Positions 13,001-24,330 of a DNA stretch of 64,000 nucleotides are shown piece after piece. How positions within the stretch are numbered: position 1 is the first letter of the stretch; every line of letters starts with the position of its first letter. Source of the DNA: Pisolithus tinctorius (taxonomy: Eukaryota; Basidiomycota; Agaricomycetes; Boletales; Pisolithaceae); NCBI GenBank assembly GCA_024663395.1, contig JANFAH010000009.1, positions 1,240,001-1,304,000 of the forward strand. The letters are read 5' to 3'. The translations under genes and the position numbers were made by a program. The notes under the pieces were generated by a model, which saw nothing but the letters and a program-made list of their open reading frames with translations, searched no databases and was not told the DNA's origin.

Positions 13001-13162
13001 CTCTGCACAGGAGAGAGGCAGTTTCTTTCTGCTAGATGAGTGTGCACGTTCCTCAGGGGTTGAGTGTGCGTTCTGGCTACTGTCCTGTGCGCATTCGTGT
13101 GCGCTCCTAGCGCGTTTGTACGCACGGGCGGATGAACTGGAGGCGGTATTTGTGTTCATCAT
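10033..13162 (-). CDS. Zn2Cys6 fungal transcription factor with middle homology region
   Basis: This is a basidiomycete zinc-cluster regulator. The start (MMNTNTASSSS) follows two in-frame ATGs at 13162 and 13159. Splicing 13162-12993 to a 13-nt microexon (12935-12923) and then 12868-12805 builds the binuclear cluster SCAECRRLKLKCDRVF followed by PCQSCSKRGCAEICPDG, with six cysteines. Next come a short linker (ALTSGKGSR), a leucine-rich coiled coil near 12600 (MSDRIRQLEEALGNLQAE) and, from about 12350, the fungal transcription-factor middle domain. The domain includes GLAVKLTQSVGLRAD, RRRMLFWELLSLDARL and LSLGRPPSICLEHVDCRRP. The C-terminus is Ser/Pro-rich and acidic, possibly activating, and ends YMSWF. 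I count about a dozen exons and did not fix every boundary. Target genes are unknown; neighbours suggest no single pathway. Confidence 0.85.
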
Positions 13163-14363
13163 GGGGGGTCGGTTGGCTCAGAGCAGTGAGATGGTCGATA
13201 TGATAGTATTGCAGTGGTGCTGTATCGTTGGTGGAGGTGCACAATTGCAAGAGAGACCCGATGCGAACGGACCCCGTCAGCGGACAGAGATATTATACTA
13301 AAGCACCCACAAACGCTTACGGCAATGAAATGCCGGCACTGGATCAGCTTTGTAGTCGACGTACGAATGTGACAGTTTACAGGCAAACAACAGAACTTTC
13401 ATATACTCCTCTCCACGAGGTGAATGTCCACTGGGCTCAACTGCAAACAGGCAGCAGGGCGTCCTGCCACTGACCCATCTGCTGACCAGCCAACGTAAGT
13501 ATAAACGGAAATGGGGCCATCGATCCGTAGACATGGCGGCCGACCCCTACAGCTTCGCACCGTTATCCAATCACGACCCTTATCATCCCATTCCTATCAC
13601 ATCCGAACGAAATGGACAACATATCGAGCCACGTGCATACTACCATACCCACCACCTACTACACCACCAAACAGTTTCAGCTTCAAGCTGCGCGATCCAT
13701 TCACATTTTCACGATCCCAACTTCAGCCAAGCCACTGACACCACACCACAGGATTTACGATCCCGTAACTCGTTAGGTAACCTCACCTGTAAGCCTCGGC
13801 GCTCCTTGGCGTTCCTCACTCAGCACCATAGGTAAAATTCCGGACACGGCAAGCCCGCCCTGCCTTGCATGGGAATGACAGTACAGATGCAACTGTCCAG
13901 ACATACGTGAGGGCACCACTCTCAGGAACCACTGCAGGGAAAACCCCGGATGTTTCAGGGTTGACCAACTTTCCTCGTTTCGGGGGGGGAGAAGAGTCAT
14001 CACTCACAGAACGTGACATTCTGGTGACAGGGAGATCAGCTTGCCCGATCGGACTAGGTCGGCACAAGTGCCTGTAGCCTTGGTCAGCAGAGCCTTCCGG
14101 AATCCCAGGGAACCCCCCTCGGCACGCTATCGGCCTTCGACTCTCCCTTCGCACTTCGCCTAATAAGTGTTCGCCGTACATCTTATCGGGAAGTAGTGGC
14201 AGTGCTCGCACGCCGATGGTGTCCTCCTGTGACATAGCATGTACGGCAGATTTATTTCAAGCGAGTGTTACCGAGCCGGCGCTCCTAGGGCGCTCTCTGA
14301 CAATAAGCAGGTCATGTGGGGTTGCATTACCAAGTCGAATAGACAATAGGGAAGTACGATGCG
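13163..14363. other. Intergenic between two minus-strand genes; one weak open frame
   Basis: The promoter of the zinc-cluster gene should lie just above 13163. A plus-strand open frame at 13533-13835 (starting MAADPYSFAPLSNHDPYHP) is preceded by a TATA-like tataaac near 13500. It could be the first exon of a small gene, but I find no convincing second exon or domain. A minus-strand frame at 13816-14235 overlaps it and is equally unsupported. Confidence 0.35.
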
Positions 14364-16869
14364 TCACAGTTCTGCGCTTACGTGAGTGTCAGCATGCTTC
14401 TTCTCAGCGATGTGTGCCCGTTCAAGCATGAACCGGGTCTCGGTAGCAGCTTCCGCCAGGTAATGCTTCAGCACCGCGGTTCTCCTCTTCAACGACGTGA
14501 TTGTCCAGCGAATGTAGTGATCGCCAATTGAGTATGAAAGGCCGTAGCCGTCTGGCACCACTATTACATAGTCAGTCACTTTCCGACAAACGGCGCAGAT
14601 CGAACACAGTCATCACCTTCTCCGTAACCCCATCCGTCGATAAACTTAGAAGAGAGCTGGGAAGTCGATAGTTCCCAGTGACTAGTTCTTCCGAACGCCG
14701 GATCTGAATGAATGTCGGGTATCGGTTCGCCTTCTCGAAGCATCTTCTTAAGTCCGAGTAAGTGCCTATCAACTCCTCGTCCATCAGCAGCCCACGCCGC
14801 AAACTGAAGGTGACGTGCAACAGCACGCCGGAACAACACACTCCGATTCTCGTCCTTGATTGCACACATAAATCAGACCATTTCAAAAGGGACATCACAG
14901 CGAAGCACACCACACGAGGGCCCTCGCAATCAAGGGTGCCACCACTTACCGTTTCATCAGGGTCCAGCATGGCCTCCGCCCATGCTTTACTTTCGCAACT
15001 AGCGCTCCTTATGACTTCTGTCCTACCCCGTTGATACTTGCGCGTTTGGCAGCTCTCATACGTGACGCCAGGGCGGTTGAACATCTTGTGGAACGCAAGC
15101 TGCTTGACGAGCTGCACCCATGCATCTGGTGACACCCTGAACTTCTTCATCAAGTCTTTTCCATAACCTTCATAGTGCAACACCTACAAAGGTGGTGGTG
15201 ATAAGCCTCATGGGTTTCATATGCTGAATAAAGAGGAGTCATATACTTACTTCCATGTCGTGCATTCCCACAAGCTCATCGAAGTGCTTGCACGCCTCGT
15301 CAACGTAGGTCATGCATCTCGCATCTAGCTCAAACTTCAGTTCTATTGGCTGCGGAAGTTCTGCGCCTGTGGAGGTGGTGCGTGATGGTCCAAGGTCAAC
15401 CTTATTCGCAGCAAGGCTTGCCAGCATGAATTCATTGAAGCGAAGAGTCGGAGTTCCATCCATACATGAGTGTTCGCCAAGGAAACCAGAACGCCCATTA
15501 TCGAACATGATCACTATAAGTTGTCAGCTTCCTTTGGCACATGTACGCCAGACTCCACCCACATTGATGTTTGTCATAAAACCGGTTGCGGCCATTTCCT
15601 ACCCAACAAGCCCACGAGATGTGTTCTCGAGTTACGGGTCTGGTGTCATCCAAACATACTACTATTGCAGCGGATTCGATTCGCTCAAGTGACTTAGCGT
15701 TGAGTGGTGAGGCAGCCAGCAAGGCTTCGCGCGCCTGAAATGAGGACATGAACTACGTCAGTTCAAGGGTTCAACATCGACGATCCTGGCCACTTACATC
15801 TGCCCAAATGTCACGGTTCTCGCCTGTCAATGCCCCCACAGGCACACCGCTTTCTGAGCCTGCCAGCCGAATCACGCGTTCGATCTGACTGATTGCACAG
15901 CAAGGTTAACTTCCCAGGTGTCAAAGTTCAATATACCTAATAACTCACACTTCCAGTTCAGCAGCACTGAGCTCCTTGCCGTCTACAGTCGCCAACGGCA
16001 CTTCGAAGAACTTGTTCTTCCGCACAAACACGACGTGGTTGTGAGTTACAGCATCGAACTTTCTAGCAATGTCTGACGGCTTAACAGGGTAGCGACTTGA
16101 ATGAAAACTGTATCAACACATTCAGCACGAACGCCTTGAAAAGGGCACGCATTGGTTGCTTACAGCCACTTGTATGAATCCATGCACAGTGGGATTCCTT
16201 TGATCTTGTCGGGTTCAAGTTCCATTCTGTAGCAATCCGATCATAAGGGACGCCTGCTCTAAACCTCAAGGTAAGTAGGAGACCCACGACTCGACTAGGT
16301 GTCTGAAAGGAAGCATGGCCTTGATGAGGCCAGCTGCCCTCTTTGCAGGGTCGTGTATCCTCCGATCATCGACATGAACGTAAAAGTAGCTGACATAGAC
16401 TACCACGGGATCGCGATACCCCATGTAAGCCAGTTCATTCCACCAGTCTGCAAGCCAATTGGTCATAGAAGGGTCTGCTGCGCGTGCCTCTAGACGTGCT
16501 TGAAGCTCGACTGCCTGTGGTGAATTCAGAAATGCATTCGCCTTCGTTTCCGTCACGGTGTACTCTGCTTCAGTTAGATGCGGTTTCACAGTTTCAAGGT
16601 ATTTGGTAACTGTCGAAGAAAGGGGCGGCACTGGAAGATGGGGTAACGAGGCCTGGAAACGTAACATATTTCCGGCCGATTGGTCTACGGAATATCCCTC
16701 CGGGACTTGATGCTGCGATCTATGAACGGCAGAAGACTTCAGGAAACGAGATGCCATGTGGTATGTGAGCTGTGAAAGGTTCAGGGCTGCCTCTGGATCA
16801 TACGGGTGGAGCTTGACATACCGGCACACGCGACGAGCGATGGGCCAGACTGTTTAACGATCTGAGCAT
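14364..16869 (-). CDS. CAT2: Carnitine O-acetyltransferase
   Basis: It transfers acetyl groups between CoA and carnitine so that acetyl units can move between peroxisome, cytosol and mitochondrion. Ten exons (16869-16822, 16769-16288, 16226-16164, 16107-15949, 15888-15798, 15734-15563, 15513-15251, 15183-14950, 14854-14617, 14560-14364) close in frame to 648 aa. The first exon, MLRSLNSLAHRSSRVP, is a basic amphipathic mitochondrial presequence. The body shows PHLPVPPLSSTVTKYLETV, WWNELAYMGYRDPVVVYVSY, GIPLCMDSYKWLFHSSRYP, VTHNHVVFVRKNKFFEVPL and LIMFDNGRSGFLGEHSCMDG, where the histidine of GEHS is catalytic. GYGLSYSIGDHYIRWTITS follows. As read, the protein ends in SAEL. A gtaagc sits five codons before the stop, so a different last exon, perhaps with a peroxisomal tail, cannot be excluded. 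Confidence 0.93.
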
Positions 16870-17157
16870 GCGTTGGCGAGGCCTGAAACCCGAGGGTCTA
16901 GGAGAGTGTGGGGAATGAAAGAACCACACTTCCACAGGGCCGACTCGGAGATCTGTTATAAGATGGAGTTAGAGGGGATATGAACTGGCTAGTGACTGTG
17001 CGGAGACTGGGAAAACAAAGACCCAACTGGAAAAAGCAAAGAAAGCATGGTGTCGTTGGCAGAGGCATGCTATTTGAGCTTAGCCGGTCACCGAGGCAAG
17101 TGGCGCGTGATTAAAGTGATTCCCGACTGCTCCCTAGAAATACATACTACACTACGT

Positions 17158-19551
17158 CTAAGGACAAAGCTTCTCCGCAACTTCGGTAATCAACTTGCGT
17201 ATCTCCACTTTTGTGACGCCACCAGTATCACCCTTCTGTAACTTTCCTGTCAAGACACTACGTGACCGCAATACCTCCATGAGCGGAGTGAGGTCTCCAG
17301 TGAAGGGCGAGAACCGTAAAAGGAGAGCCAACGAAGCAGTTAGACGATGAACTGCCACCGGAAGTACGTCAAGATCGGTGTCTGTAATTAATGCACGAGA
17401 CCCATCTTACCTATATCTTCACTTGCGTTCTCTCGCCCAATTGCCTCAAGGAGTGCGCTAATTATTTCGAGCTCCCAGTCTAGATCCTCCTCCTCGGGAT
17501 CTATATTGCCATGCGACTCTATTGTCTCCAACCTCCGCTTCTGGAAGTGGGCTGCAACGTTGAAAGCCAGGCTTGCTGCAGCCGTCCTGACTGTTGCATT
17601 CTCATGCAGCAAAGACGACACTAGAATTGCCGTAAGGTCATTTCGCATGGACGTGGTGCACTCCCGTGCTAAATTGGTGTTAGAAAAAGCATTCGAAAGC
17701 ATTCTGAGGACAGTAAGTAGGTAGTTCCGTGGAACATCCTTTGACCCGAGAGCCTTAGACAGCAGCACATTCATAGGATTCTGCGGACCCTTCTTGACAG
17801 CGCTCCACTCAGAGAATTTGGGGTTGAGAAGTGCAATCCGCCAAATGTCGGCCAGTGGAAATAAATCGCCAACTGTCAAGTTTGACACCAAGCTCAACAC
17901 GAGAGCCGGCCAATAGTCGAATGGTGCCGTCGGTGGTTGGGGAGGTGGTGGTGTAGAAGAAGATGCCTTGAGAAATGGGATGACGGTCTTCGACAGTGCC
18001 TGCTTAATCTGCGCTTGGGTGAGTACACCAGTCCATGGTGAGACGGCGTCGATGAATTCGTTGAGCTTGGATAGTAGAGTATCCAGATTAGGTATCTGGG
18101 TGAAGAGAATAGGTTTAAGGGTTATGGAGTCGGTGGCCGGCAGGGAAATCGATTTGTGGGGATGAGCTGAACATAGACTGAGTAAGTCTGACGAACAGAA
18201 GCACTGAAATCCAACAGTCAAGGTAGACTCACGGGGAAATGCCTCGTAGAGGAGTAGGTCAACTTGAGTTCGTAATTCCGGTGCATTGGCTCCTCTAAGC
18301 TCGTGCGTCTGCAGAGCATAGCGGCGAATAAGAACGTTTCTCGATTTGGTTTTATATACACACTTGCCTTCCTGCCATCTAAGAAGAAGAAGAATGTGGG
18401 TGTCGCACGAACCCCATATTGACTCGCAACAGCAGCACCAGTGCCAACAGCCAAATCCACTTTCGTGAATACAACACCTCCGTTCCTTTTGGCTTTCTGT
18501 TTAGCGAGGTCCTGGAATACGGGCTCAACCACACGACAGGGTCCACAGGTTTTACTCGTAAAAAATGCGATGACAGCACGGTTGTCCCTTAAAAGAGACT
18601 GAAAGTATGTGGGATCCGTGCAGTCCTTGACATCGGCAGCGACAGGAGTAGGTGGAGAGGTTGGCGCAGGCGTAGGAATGTATGATTCCGCGTAACCACT
18701 AGAGGAAGCGCGTGCTGCGATGGACTCGAGTAGGCCAGTAGCGAGAGCGGGATTTGGTGAAACTTGTGCAGCGGCGCGGACGGCTTCTGGGGGTGGAGTG
18801 GGAAGCCCCGAATGTGCACCCCCGCGGAACATGGCATCTATACTGGGCCGAAGTGCTGCACCGAACGGCGTTGACAGGAAGTCAGCTGGGAGAGCTAGTA
18901 CGTTCTGTTAGTTGTCTGATAAAATTAGTGGCTTTAGGGATTACATTTGATATAGTCTGGTATGTTCCCCCCCGTCAGGAATCCGATGCACTCGTTACTA
19001 AAGGTATTACAATTGAAATCTGCGGAAAGCCGATTCAGAACTGTCGGGTTAGTCTGAACAGGCCTACGCCTCACCTAGTAAATGATACTGCAAACAGGAT
19101 TAAGACATGTTAAATGTAATGTCTGTACGTAAGGGAAGTGCCTCACTTGCCTTGTCCGCAGTGAACTGTTGACCCATCTCCGAGAGGTATTGCTCAAATG
19201 TATCTTCATCTATAGCAGTTTCTCCCATCTCGACAATTCTGAGCGGTTGTCCCAGCTGATTGCTAGTCAGGGATGATTGCCTCGAGACTGGAGAGGGGGC
19301 GACTACATACATGAGACTTGCCTGGAGGTGTAATGTTGATACCTTGCCCATAGAAGATCTCCTTGCCAAAGACGACCACAGACGTGTGCCTTGAAGAGAG
19401 CACGGAAGTTGTTAGAAGGGTGGTCCGGGTGACCTATAATAAAGCCCGCTCACCATATACCGTCGATCTGTCGTCCCGTCAGTTGCATGGACATCTGCCG
19501 GGCCAAGCCATTGCTGAGGTCGTAGACGTACAATTGCACTGGTGTAGACAT
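17158..19551 (-). CDS. PPPDE peptidase-thioredoxin-PUL fusion protein
   Basis: Nine exons close in frame to 640 aa: 19551-19454, 19389-19311, 19255-19151, a 13-nt exon 19087-19075, 19019-18945, 18894-18368, 18308-18233, 18166-17411 and 17351-17158. Residues 1-130 form a PPPDE (DeSI-like) isopeptidase domain with catalytic H34 (GIWHTSVVV) and C102 ([16 protein letters not shown]). A Pro/Ala-rich linker leads to a thioredoxin domain with CGPC at 240-243. The rest, from about residue 370, is an alpha-helical PUL domain, which in Doa1/PLAP binds Cdc48. I infer a role in ubiquitin- or SUMO-linked protein quality control. Two introns (19088-19150 and 18309-18367) use GC donors, both AAG|GCAAGT. A 5' fragment of the gene recurs at 23335-24158. 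Confidence 0.88.
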
Positions 19552-19745
19552 TTAACGACTGAAAACTGAATAGTAGTGGTTGTGGGGAATCGATGTACAA
19601 GAACGTATGTGTACGTGAGGCTGTTCATGGACGCGTAAGTACAGTATGTATACACTTCTCGATCGTTCCATTCAAGTTCCATTCATCGTACATGTGCACT
19701 ACTGCGATAAGATAAGATTGATCGCATCAACGGCTTAATAGCCAA

Positions 19746-22378
19746 TCACAGCTTCGCGATTCCACGGGATTCCAACCGTCGAGCCCTGTCCCTAAGCACA
19801 CGCCTAAGCAACTTTCCACTGGGATTCTTCGGGATAGAATCAACGAATTCGACTCTGGCCAGTCGCTTGTACGCAGCTTTACGATCAGATACGTGCTGGT
19901 GGAATACGGTAAGAGTAAGTTAGCTGGCAAAAGCTGGTGTACGCACCTTGGCGATCGACCGTTTTATTTCGTGCCCAGCACTCGGATCTTGTGCCCGCTT
20001 ACTTGCTTCCTGACGGAGGACAACGAAGGCCACCGGAAGCTCTCCACTGTATTCGTCTGGAATGCCTACAACGCACGTATCTTCGACATCAGGATGTCCA
20101 AGAATACAACCCTCGAGTTCCGCTGGAGCAACCGCGAATCCTCGTACTTTCAACATTTCCTAATATAACCGTCAGTATTGAAAATCTGATATAATGCAAA
20201 ATCGTAGACAAAAGACCTTGAGCCGGTCAAGCACGAATATCTCTCCGCATTTATTCATTTTAACTTCATCCCCGGTGCGAAGCCATCTGTGACACAGTTA
20301 GATGAGACAATACAGAAGACGTCCTCACTCGCCCGTTCACAAACGTTTCTCGAGTACTGCATGGAAATGTTAGTCGAGGAGCAATCATTATTTTAGCCAC
20401 TACATACGCTTCTGGATTTCCGGCATACCCGAGTGACATTGATGGCGTCTTTACGACAAGCTCACCAGGCTGATCGAAATCAGCGAGTGTGCCATCGCTC
20501 CTTTCAACCCTGGCAGTAATACCCGGCAGAAGCTGACCGCCACTTCCACTTGTGTCGCGCTTTTTGTCGACCGGGAAAATTGTGATCACAGTACATGACT
20601 CCGTAGTCCCTAGAATCACGGATGCTACACGAAACGTTTGGAATGCAGGTGAATAACGAACCATAGCATTGTCCGGCGCTTGCATTGGGGAAGACTTCCA
20701 TCACCCTATTCATCACTTCCCGAGAGAGCGGCGCCGCTCCGCAAGTTACGTACCGGACGTGTCCAAAATCATATTGTGAAACAGCAGGGTGCTATCGATC
20801 GGTCATTAGGTGGATTGCCTACCAAGTATATGTGAACTGACCTTGCAAAACATGACAACGTGAGGAGGTACAAGCCTGTGTGAAGCGAAGGGGTTTGCAA
20901 CGGGCGTCAGTGTGAATTTTTTTAAGTACTTCACTCACAGGAGATGCGTAATGCGGTATTTAACAATGGTATCGAGGAAGTCCAAGAAATTAAATCGAGC
21001 AGTGGTGAGAACGACAGTCATCTGAGATGTCTGTTAATTCCAAGTGACAGTGATCTATAGACACCACGAACCCCACAAAATAACATGTAGTGGGTCTTAG
21101 AAAGCAAATGAGTGAAACAGTAAACCTTCAAGTCCAAAAAAAGCTCACATTGAAGAGCATGCCATAGATATCTGGGCAGGGTCAACAGAATTCCCTTGTA
21201 CGACGTAGCGGTAAACACTCACGATACAAGGGTAAAACTATTCCGGGAAATCCGTCAATATGTAAGATTTCACTGGCTGTAGACGAAAAACCCACCTGCA
21301 CCGCAGACGTCACCGGGCCGGAACCTTTGGTCTTCCCATGGAATGCGATCGTCATTTACTCTATTGTGTACAGCTAGCTGAATGATGTTGGTTATCGGGG
21401 CATAATGAGGAATAGCAATGGGCTATTCTGCATTAACTCTCGTACTGGCAGTCTGTGGCATCTACATTACCTTTGGCCGGCCAGTAGTTCCGCTGGAGAA
21501 GTTGAGAAACGCGACCTTTGTCTTGCCTTCACCGGGATTTAAACATCTCTCATGGAAACTTGGAAAGGTGGACAGCCCTTGATTAATCAAACCTTGCACA
21601 GTAGGGAATACTCCTTGAGTCGACGGAGTGTCTGCAGTATCGAACAAGGCGATGCGGTCCTCCGACAGTTTAGCGACGCGCGCGGCGGATCGTGCAACAG
21701 GTAGAATGTCTGGGTGGACAACCAGCACTGATGCGTGTGTGGCTTGCACCTGGTATACCAGTTCATCTGAGGTGAAGGAAGGATTTGCACCACTGTACGA
21801 TGGTGAAGTCCCCCGGCGAAGGATAACGACGGAGAGCTCACGACATGACGGCTCCCAGCCTGTGAATAGCCCAGACAGCGACAAGATAGTCTGTGGCATT
21901 AAGATCAACGCTTACCAATGTGAGATGAGGTGATGCATACCAAGATGATTCGGACTAAACACGAGGACTACGATACGACTCAGTACAAGTGTGCATGGGA
22001 CGTTGTTCAGCTGAAAATCTCACCGACGTCATCCTCCTCTGCAAATGGACGTTAGAAAGTAGTCGCGATAAGATTGCATCCGGGAGTACCACGTACTGAT
22101 ATTGAACATGATGTTCAACCCATTTGCAAGGCCGAATGCTCTTGTACGCAACTACGTATAGGACGTTAGCCTTCCTCGAACAAGGCGAAGGTTCCTGAGC
22201 CACTCACCTCTTCCAGTCCATGGGCTTCCCCAGTACGATCCTCAATGATCCATGGCACATCATATTCATGGTTCCGAACAGGCCTCGAGCTGTGCTGATA
22301 GTCCAATATAAACTGTACGAGCGTCAGGTCATCTGGAATAGGGGGAAGGATCCCTGAAGGGGACTCGAGTTCAGCCAT
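19746..22378 (-). CDS. Acyl-CoA ligase (4-coumarate-CoA ligase-like), copy A, peroxisomal
   Basis: This ANL-superfamily enzyme activates a carboxylic acid as acyl-AMP and transfers it to CoA. Seventeen exons close in frame to 569 aa. The start is MAELESPSGILPPIPDDLT at 22378. Motifs in order: phosphate loop NFSSGTTGRPK; a conserved block from RPGDVCGAVLP to LYHIYGM, with two 15-nt exons (22038-22024 and 21237-21223); GQCYGTTESC; then FVNGWLRTGDEV, LDRLKEMLKVRGFAVAPAEL, and the catalytic lysine region KNPSGKLLRR. The last residues, GIAKL, form a peroxisomal PTS1 signal. The NGWLRTGD motif is reached only through a GC-AG intron (20287-20332). The acid substrate (phenylpropanoid, fatty acid or other) cannot be told. 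It is convergent with nothing and faces the duplicated promoter at 22379-23214. Confidence 0.9.
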
Positions 22379-23214
22379 TCGTTAGATCAGAGGTTGTTCA
22401 AAGCCCAACCTAGGACGAGCGGCGCGAAGAATCAGCAGGCTTATCAATTTTACGTCTTCAGTATTCTTCGACATGTCGTGGAAAAGAGTGCCAAAGATAC
22501 TTTTCGAGTTCGCAAGCAATTCACGCGACAAGCAATACGCAATGGATCGCGGCCAACTCACTGAAGTCTCGCGCAGCCTGTACAGTAACCGCAAGCGCCG
22601 TCTTGCTTGACATCACCCTGCGCCGAGTTCGCGGACAAAATTTTCAACGATATTCGATGAGTGGCTAACGACGCACACCACATTGGACGGTGACACTGGT
22701 GACCACTTGACTGCGACCGCATGGCAACATTGGAACCACGACTATTCCTGACGTTCATTCCTTTATGGTGACGGTAATTGAAATCGAGCCACTCCTCCAG
22801 TTGGGATGGGGGGACATTCGTCTCATAACATAACTTGTGACTTGTCTGCACGGTTCTCTCCCCGGTTGTTTATGTAACGGGATACACGAAACGCAAAATG
22901 CCTGCGCAAGGCTCGTAAATGGCATACTAGGTAAGTCGCATGTTTTCAAGTGGATCTCGGTAGAAGTGCGCATATAGTAAAATCTGGGCGCGGCCGCAAA
23001 CGGTGATCTTGCGCATACGCAATATTGTGAAGTGCATGGTACGACTGGCAGCGGGAATGAAGGTAACACCAGCTGATTCGGGCAAGGCTATATTTCAACG
23101 CGTGGATTACACACGAAGAATATATAGCGGATCCCTTGACAATCCCCTTTCCACCTTCCGATCCCATTGCCCGCCCTTCCTAGCCTTATCTAGCCTTGCA
23201 CCTCGCACTGACTC
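22379..23214. promoter_or_regulatory. Upstream region of ligase copy A (duplicate of 27005-27810)
   Basis: This interval matches the divergent promoter of ligase copy B and the gene at 27811. It includes a TATATA at 23121 that lies about 95 bp before the ATG of the truncated plus-strand gene at 23215. No coding sequence is supported; minus-strand open frames here are not preserved in frame between the two copies. Confidence 0.5.
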
Positions 23215-23334
23215 GTGTCTAACGAGCGATGGTACGTCGACCTCCTCTTCCGTGCATCAAAAAAGTTCGCCAGCTGGGACCCGGAGAAACACTTGGAGGT
23301 TGGCGATTGGGGTAGACTCGCCACTGGACGTCCG
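23215..23334 (+). pseudogene. Truncated 5' copy of the gene at 27811
   Basis: The first 40 codons (starting MSNERWYVDLLFRASKKF) match the gene at 27811 with few changes. The match ends abruptly at the duplication junction (…LATGRPG), after which the sequence is PPPDE-gene DNA. The promoter and TATA box are kept, so a short chimeric transcript is possible, but no functional protein is expected. Confidence 0.85.
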
Positions 23335-24158
23335 GGAAAGCCGGTTCAGAACTGTCGGGTTAGTCTGAGCAGGCCTACGCCTCACCTAGTAAATGATACT
23401 GCGAACGGGATTAAGACATGTTAAATGAAATGTCTGTACACAAGGGAAGTGCCTCACTTGCCTTGTCCGCAGTGAACTGTTGACCCATCTCCGAGAGGTA
23501 TTGTTCAAATGTATCTTCATCTATAGCAGTTTCTCCCATCTCTACAATTCTGAACGGTTGTCCCAGCTAATTGCTAGTCAGGAATAATTGCCTCGAGACT
23601 GGAGAGGGGACGACTACATACACGAGACTTGCCTGGAGGTGTAATGCTGATACCTTACCCATAGAAGATCCCCTTGCCAAAGATGACCACAGACGTGTGC
23701 CTTGAAGAGAGCACGGAAGTCGTCAGAATGGCGGTCCTGATGACCTATACATAATAAAGTTGTAAGGATTCGGTCGGACGCTGTCGACAGTATGACTAGA
23801 TGTTGGTTTCTTTTTGACAGATCTACTATTCTTCTCATTTGTTCTTTGATCCTACTTAACCTGTACTGATACTCTGACATATTTCGTGCCTAGTCTCTAC
23901 CCTATAAAATAGGCCATGTAGCGTACTGTACGGGGACTTCTTTCCTACCTCGAAACAAGACACACTTGTCTGGAAAACTCGAGTAGACCGAAGAATCCTT
24001 CTCGTTGTGCCGCTGTTAAAAGTACTACACTTCTTATCGGCGTTACAAAAGCCCGCTCACCATATACCGTCGATCTGTCGTCCCGTCAGTTGCGTGGACA
24101 TCTGCCGGGCCAAGCCATTGCTGAGGTCGTAGACGTATAATTGCACTGATGTAGACAT
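23335..24158 (-). pseudogene. 5' fragment of the PPPDE-thioredoxin-PUL gene
   Basis: This is a copy of exons 1 to 4 of the gene at 17158-19551. The start codon is at 24158, and the block MGQQFTADK followed by the GC-type donor is recognisable near 23470. It breaks off inside exon 5 at the duplication junction, so the catalytic cysteine exon, thioredoxin and PUL parts are missing. Intron 1 has gained a 289-bp insertion (23760-24048). It cannot make the fusion protein. Confidence 0.85.
23760..24048. mobile_element. 289-bp insertion, MITE-like, absent from the sister copy
   Basis: The sister copy has the uninterrupted site aataaagcccgc near 19440. Here the same site is split by 289 bp that starts ttgtaagg and ends cgttacaa, giving a short TTGTAA terminal inverted repeat and a likely 3-bp (aag) target duplication. 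It has no coding capacity. A small non-autonomous DNA transposon is the simplest reading; the inverted repeat is too short to name a family. Confidence 0.5.
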
Positions 24159-24330
24159 TTAACGACTGAAAACTGAATAGTAGTGATTGTGGGGAATCGA
24201 TGTACAAGAACTATGTGTACGTGAGGCTGCTCATGGACGCGTAAGTATGTATATACTTCTCGATCGTCCCATTCACCGTACATATGCACTACTGCGGTAA
24301 GATTGATCGCATCAATGCCTACGTAGCCAA

